This document shows positions 61,296 through 64,000 of a stretch of 64,000 bases of DNA, piece after piece (positions within the stretch are counted from its first letter, which is position 1; each line of letters starts with the position of its first letter). A model generated the notes under the pieces. It was not told the origin of the DNA. It was given only the letters and a program-made list of their open reading frames with translations, and did no database searches. The stretch spans positions 1 to 64,000 of the forward strand of contig JAEWSH010000124.1 in assembly GCA_023398375.1 (NCBI GenBank), given 5' to 3'. Position numbers and translations under genes: made by a program. Origin of the DNA: Bacillota bacterium. GTDB lineage: Bacteria > Bacillota > Clostridia > Lachnospirales > Lachnospiraceae.

Positions 61296-62273
61296 ATGAA
61301 GGGATTAGAGCTTTCAGAGGCATATTACAATTTTTACGGAAAGGCAATGATTCATGAAAAGTTTCCTAATTACGAAAAACGGATAGCAGTTGGTCTGGTA
61401 GGGCAGGGATCTGAATGTTTGGGATTTGATGATGAACTATCTACAGATCATGATTTCGGGCCATCCTTTTGTATGTGGCTGAATGAAGATGATTATAAGG
61501 CCATTGGGAATATGCTTGCATTTGAATACGAACAGCTGCCAAAAGATTTTGCAGGCGTGCAGGGACGTGTGGAATCGACGCATGGCGGCGGCAGAGTCGG
61601 TGTGCATGAGATTAAAAATTTTTATTATTCCATTATTGGAAGGGAAGAAGTTCCAACAACGAATATTGACTGGTTATGGATTCCGGAATCCAGATTAGCG
61701 GTAGTTACGAACGGACAAGTTTTTCGAGATGATTTAAGAGAGTTCAGTACGATTAGGAATCAATTATTAGAATACTATCCGGAAGATGTACGAATTAAAA
61801 AAATTGTTGCTAGAGCTGCTACAATGGCACAGGCGGGACAGTACAATTATGCCAGATGTATGCGCAGGGGAGAGACCGTTGCAGCTTATATGGCATTGTC
61901 AGAATTCACAAAAAATACAATTTCCATGGTATATTTATTAAATAAGAGATATACCCCATTTTATAAATGGATGCATCATGGCATGAAGAAACTGCCGATA
62001 TTGCATGAAGTAGGAGAGCTGCTTCAGACTCTTTGTGAACAGGACAATCAGAAAGAAGTATGGGAATCTACAGAAAATGCCATTCCCTTTTCCCTGAATC
62101 TTTTTGATAAAAATGTAGAAATTATTGAAATGATATGCAAGCTCATTGCAGAAGAACTGAACAGGCAGGATCTTTCAAATTGTCACGATCTTTATCTTGA
62201 GAACCATACGATGGGAATGATGCAGAAAATTAAAGACAGACAAATTAAATCCCTGCAGATTATGGAAGGTTAA
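61296..62273 (+). CDS. DUF4037 nucleotidyltransferase-like protein
   Basis: A 325-residue soluble protein. Near the N-terminus, VGLVGQGSECLGFDDELSTDHDFGP (residues 32-56) resembles the minimal nucleotidyltransferase core: a GxGS turn (Gly36-Ser39), an acidic pair Asp45-Asp46, and Asp51-His52-Asp53. Later HGGGRVGVHEI and a helical C-terminal part follow. The family is called DUF4037; substrate and reaction are unknown. It is co-directional with a TPR gene and could modify a nucleic acid, protein or small molecule. Not a classic antitoxin of the MNT/HEPN type, since no HEPN partner is present. Confidence 0.75.
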   Translation: MKGLELSEAYYNFYGKAMIHEKFPNYEKRIAVGLVGQGSECLGFDDELSTDHDFGPSFCMWLNEDDYKAIGNMLAFEYEQLPKDFAGVQGRVESTHGGGRVGVHEIKNFYYSIIGREEVPTTNIDWLWIPESRLAVVTNGQVFRDDLREFSTIRNQLLEYYPEDVRIKKIVARAATMAQAGQYNYARCMRRGETVAAYMALSEFTKNTISMVYLLNKRYTPFYKWMHHGMKKLPILHEVGELLQTLCEQDNQKEVWESTENAIPFSLNLFDKNVEIIEMICKLIAEELNRQDLSNCHDLYLENHTMGMMQKIKDRQIKSLQIMEG

Positions 62274-62278
62274 AAGCA

Positions 62279-62307
62279 TTGAAACATGTGTTCGACTGTG
62301 CTATGAT
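62279..62307 (+). promoter_or_regulatory. Promoter adjoining the NusG-II gene start
   Basis: TTGAAA (62279-62284), 17-base spacer and TATGAT (62302-62307). The start codon of the next gene begins only seven bases after the -10 box, where transcription should start. Confidence 0.5.
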
Positions 62308-62313
62308 GAGAAT

Positions 62314-62688
62314 ATGAATAAAAAAGACATTATATTAGTTCTTATTATCCTGACAGCAGCCGGAATTATTTATACGTTTACATTTTTTTTTAGTAAAGAC
62401 GGCGCAATTGTGCAGGTATATGTAGATGGAACTTTAAAAGAAAGCTTTTCTTTAAACGAAGAAAAGGATATTTTGCTAGAAGGATATCAGGGAGGAACGA
62501 ACCGTCTGATTATCCATAACGGTAAAGCCAGTATTGTTGAAGCGGACTGTCCGGATCATCTATGTGTAAAGCAAGCTGCAATCTATAAAAACGGAGAGAG
62601 TATTATATGTTTGCCGCATAGACTTGTTATTCAGATTACGAATGATAAAGATGAGAATAAATCTGAAATAGACGCGATGGCAAATTAG
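62314..62688 (+). CDS. NusG domain II-containing membrane protein
   Basis: A 124-residue protein with one N-terminal membrane segment (about 4-26) and an outer domain. The segment VQVYVDGTLKESFSLNEEKD through ADCPDHLCVKQAAIYKNGESIICLPHRLVI has the cysteine and His-Arg-Leu signature of the NusG domain II family, often beside Gx transporter genes as here. It has no clear ribosome binding site; a promoter-like sequence ends just before its ATG. Role unknown, perhaps in envelope flavin or isoprenoid biology, given the neighbour. Confidence 0.8.
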   Translation: MNKKDIILVLIILTAAGIIYTFTFFFSKDGAIVQVYVDGTLKESFSLNEEKDILLEGYQGGTNRLIIHNGKASIVEADCPDHLCVKQAAIYKNGESIICLPHRLVIQITNDKDENKSEIDAMAN

Positions 62689-62703
62689 ACTGCAGACAAA
62701 GAG

Positions 62704-62727
62704 GTCGCTTAAAGCGGTAGATGGGAG
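62704..62727 (+). promoter_or_regulatory. Hairpin joined to AGATGGGAG ribosome binding site, before the Gx transporter gene
   Basis: An imperfect hairpin (GTCGCT, TAA, AGCGGT with two G-T pairs; 62704-62718) abuts AGATGGGAG (62719-62727), five bases before the GTG start. Similar to the proA and leuD leaders. Confidence 0.5.
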
Positions 62728-62732
62728 CAGAC

Positions 62733-63230
62733 GTGTATCGAAAAACAGCTTTTTTAAGCGTTATGATTGCATTCGCACTTATTCTCAGCTATATAGAATA
62801 TCTGGTGCCATTCTATTTTGGTGCTCCTGGAATAAAGCTGGGATTAGCTAATTTTATTATAATACTTATATTATATCGATTCGGGTGGAAGGAAGCATTG
62901 GCTGTGAATGGAACCCGGATTATTCTGTCCGGTTTTCTTTTTGGTAATTTGTTTGCCATTATGTATAGTATTGCAGGCGCCATGATCAGCTTTTTCTTTA
63001 TGCTCATCATAAAGAAAACAAAGGGCTTCAGTATTCTTGGCGTCAGTATATGCGGGGGTGTCACTCATAATATTGGACAGCTGTTAATCGCTATGTTTGT
63101 AGTACAGACAAGCGGAGTCTTATACTATATACCTGTATTAATGATCGGGGGCATCATTACCGGGTTATTAATCGGCATCCTGGCTTCACAGGTACTAAAA
63201 AGATTACCGCAGAATGGAGAATTATTATGA
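62733..63230 (+). CDS. Gx transporter family protein
   Basis: A 165-residue membrane protein with five hydrophobic segments. GAPGIKLGLANFIIILILYRFGWKEALAVNGTRIILSG is typical of the Gx transporter family (heptaprenyl diphosphate synthase component I in older annotation). The family is thought to be an S-component-like small-molecule transporter. I chose the GTG at 62733 because the hairpin-linked AGATGGGAG site is placed for it; an ATG at 62721 lies inside that site. Its stop overlaps the ruvA start by four bases. Confidence 0.85.
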   Translation: MYRKTAFLSVMIAFALILSYIEYLVPFYFGAPGIKLGLANFIIILILYRFGWKEALAVNGTRIILSGFLFGNLFAIMYSIAGAMISFFFMLIIKKTKGFSILGVSICGGVTHNIGQLLIAMFVVQTSGVLYYIPVLMIGGIITGLLIGILASQVLKRLPQNGELL

Positions 63231-63844
63231 TTGCATATTTAAAAGGAGAAATAGCAGATATAACGGAAGATAATTTAGTTTTGGATGTAAATAATATCGG
63301 ATATAATGTTAAGATTTCAACAAGTGTTGCCAATATGCTTCCGGGAATTGGAAATGATATTAAAATTTATACATATACACTGGTAAAAGAGGATGCTTTC
63401 CAACTATATGGATTTTTAACGAAGGACGACCTGGAAATATTTAAAAAGGTGATCACTGTAAACGGTATCGGACCCAAAGGTGCTTTGGCAATTTTATCTG
63501 TTATGAGTGCTGATGACTTAAGGTTCGCGATTATTGCAGGTGATGCAAAAGCAATATCAAAAGCACCTGGAATCGGGACAAAGACCGCAGAACGAATCAT
63601 TCTCGATTTAAAGGACAAGGTGTCGATCGAAGATGTTTTTGATGGCGCTATGTCGGGAAAAGGAAATAATGATGTTGCAAATGATACTATGAACGGTGAT
63701 AAAAATGAGGCAATAGAAGCTTTGGTAGCGCTTGGCTACTCTGCATCTGATGCATTGCAGGCAATCAAAAAAGTGAAGATAACGGATGATATGGATGCAG
63801 AGATGATTTTAAAGCAGGCATTAAAAAAGATTTCACTTTTATAG
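63227..63844 (+). CDS. ruvA: Holliday junction DNA helicase subunit RuvA
   Basis: Binds Holliday junctions and loads RuvB. Length 205 residues: the OB-fold N-terminus MIAYLKGEIADITEDNLVLDVNNIGYNV, two helix-hairpin-helix motifs (VNGIGPKGALAILS and APGIGTKTAERIILDLKDK) and a C-terminal RuvB-binding domain (EAIEALVALGYSASDALQAI). It overlaps the Gx transporter gene and precedes ruvB, the normal order. Confidence 0.97.
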   Translation: MIAYLKGEIADITEDNLVLDVNNIGYNVKISTSVANMLPGIGNDIKIYTYTLVKEDAFQLYGFLTKDDLEIFKKVITVNGIGPKGALAILSVMSADDLRFAIIAGDAKAISKAPGIGTKTAERIILDLKDKVSIEDVFDGAMSGKGNNDVANDTMNGDKNEAIEALVALGYSASDALQAIKKVKITDDMDAEMILKQALKKISLL

Positions 63845-63864
63845 GGAACCGAATTGAGGATATT

Positions 63865-64000
63865 ATGGCAAAGAGAATGATAGAAACAAATTTAATGGAA
63901 GAGGATATTAAAATTGAAGGGAGCCTTCGCCCACAACGGCTGCAGGATTATATCGGGCAACGGAAGGCAAAAGAAAGTCTTAGTATTTATATCGAAGCTG
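63865..64000 (+). CDS. ruvB: Holliday junction helicase RuvB, N-terminal part (cut by the window end)
   Basis: The first 45 residues are visible from the ATG at 63865: MAKRMIETNLMEED, then EGSLRPQRLQDYIGQRKAKESL, the conserved RuvB opening before its Walker A motif. The rest lies beyond the window. The ruvAB order is standard. Confidence 0.93.
   Translation, partial: MAKRMIETNLMEEDIKIEGSLRPQRLQDYIGQRKAKESLSIYIEA

Overview
The window looks like a stretch of chromosome from a low-GC, spore-forming anaerobe of the Clostridia, most probably Lachnospiraceae. The evidence is AT-rich DNA, strong AGGAGG-type ribosome binding sites, sporulation-linked genes (yqfC, yqfD, SpoVB-like, a BofC-like protein), an NfnAB-type transhydrogenase, formate-THF ligase with FolD, a corrinoid methionine synthase without a reactivation domain, and a NifU-like + GGGtGRT gene pair. 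Almost all genes are on the + strand. I saw no rRNA, tRNA, CRISPR array, prophage or intact transposon.

Layout. 1-5.7 kb: a structured leader, nnrD, alr, a mazF toxin gene with no visible antitoxin, a CNNM/CorC-type membrane protein and a YebC/PmpR regulator. 5.8-9.4 kb: a CFI-box protein translationally coupled to metY, then a polytopic membrane protein. 9.5-17.1 kb: tepA-ftsK, fhs-folD and a zinc-ribbon/TPR envelope protein. 17.2-21.3 kb: nfnA-nfnB, a Dabb protein, a zinc-ribbon membrane protein and rlmH. 21.4-28.1 kb: the cluster yqfC-yqfD-phoH-(PgpH-like)-ybeY-SpoVB-like-BofC-like; the PgpH-like protein has lost its HD residues. 28.1-36.5 kb: two FAD proteins, proB, a DUF896 gene, a 5-formyl-THF cyclo-ligase gene, proA, ldh, a repeat element, a frameshifted gene and a TudS-like gene. 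36.6-40.9 kb: miaB, topB and a left-handed beta-helix protein. 41.0-44.0 kb: an ABC importer of the TrpXYZ type. 44.1-45.9 kb: the NifU-like/GGGtGRT module. 46.1-47.8 kb: a hydrolase, a second copy of the repeat and a lipoprotein on the - strand. 48.0-54.6 kb: metH, ilvB, two ilvN-type genes and ilvC. 54.7-57.2 kb: GNAT, CPBP, zinc-ribbon and HD-domain genes. 57.3-60.2 kb: a LysR regulator divergent from leuCD. 60.4-64 kb: a TPR + DUF4037 pair, a NusG-II protein, a Gx transporter, ruvA and the start of ruvB.

How the genes work together. Several genes belong to one-carbon and sulfur-amino-acid metabolism (fhs, folD, 5-formyl-THF cyclo-ligase, metH, metY). Branched-chain amino acid synthesis spans ilvB to leuD. 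A perfect dyad in front of leuC has a close match upstream of the second ilvN-type gene, so the LysR protein may tie leuCD to ilvN2-ilvC. Proline synthesis is split over proB and proA.

Most notable signals: (1) a family of multi-hairpin intergenic elements that begin at the stop codon of the upstream gene and end in a conserved AGATNGGAG ribosome binding site (nnrD-alr, ilvB-ilvN, leuC-leuD, with shorter forms elsewhere); (2) the poorly understood NifU-like/GGGtGRT pair with its own promoter, operator-like repeats and terminator; (3) the PgpH-like protein with a destroyed HD site; (4) a switch-like RNA in front of nnrD; (5) a sigma-A promoter lying inside a terminator hairpin upstream of the ABC importer; (6) a two-copy inverted-repeat element; (7) a TPR/nucleotidyltransferase-like pair. 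No single complete undescribed system is proven by sequence alone; the first two are the best candidates.
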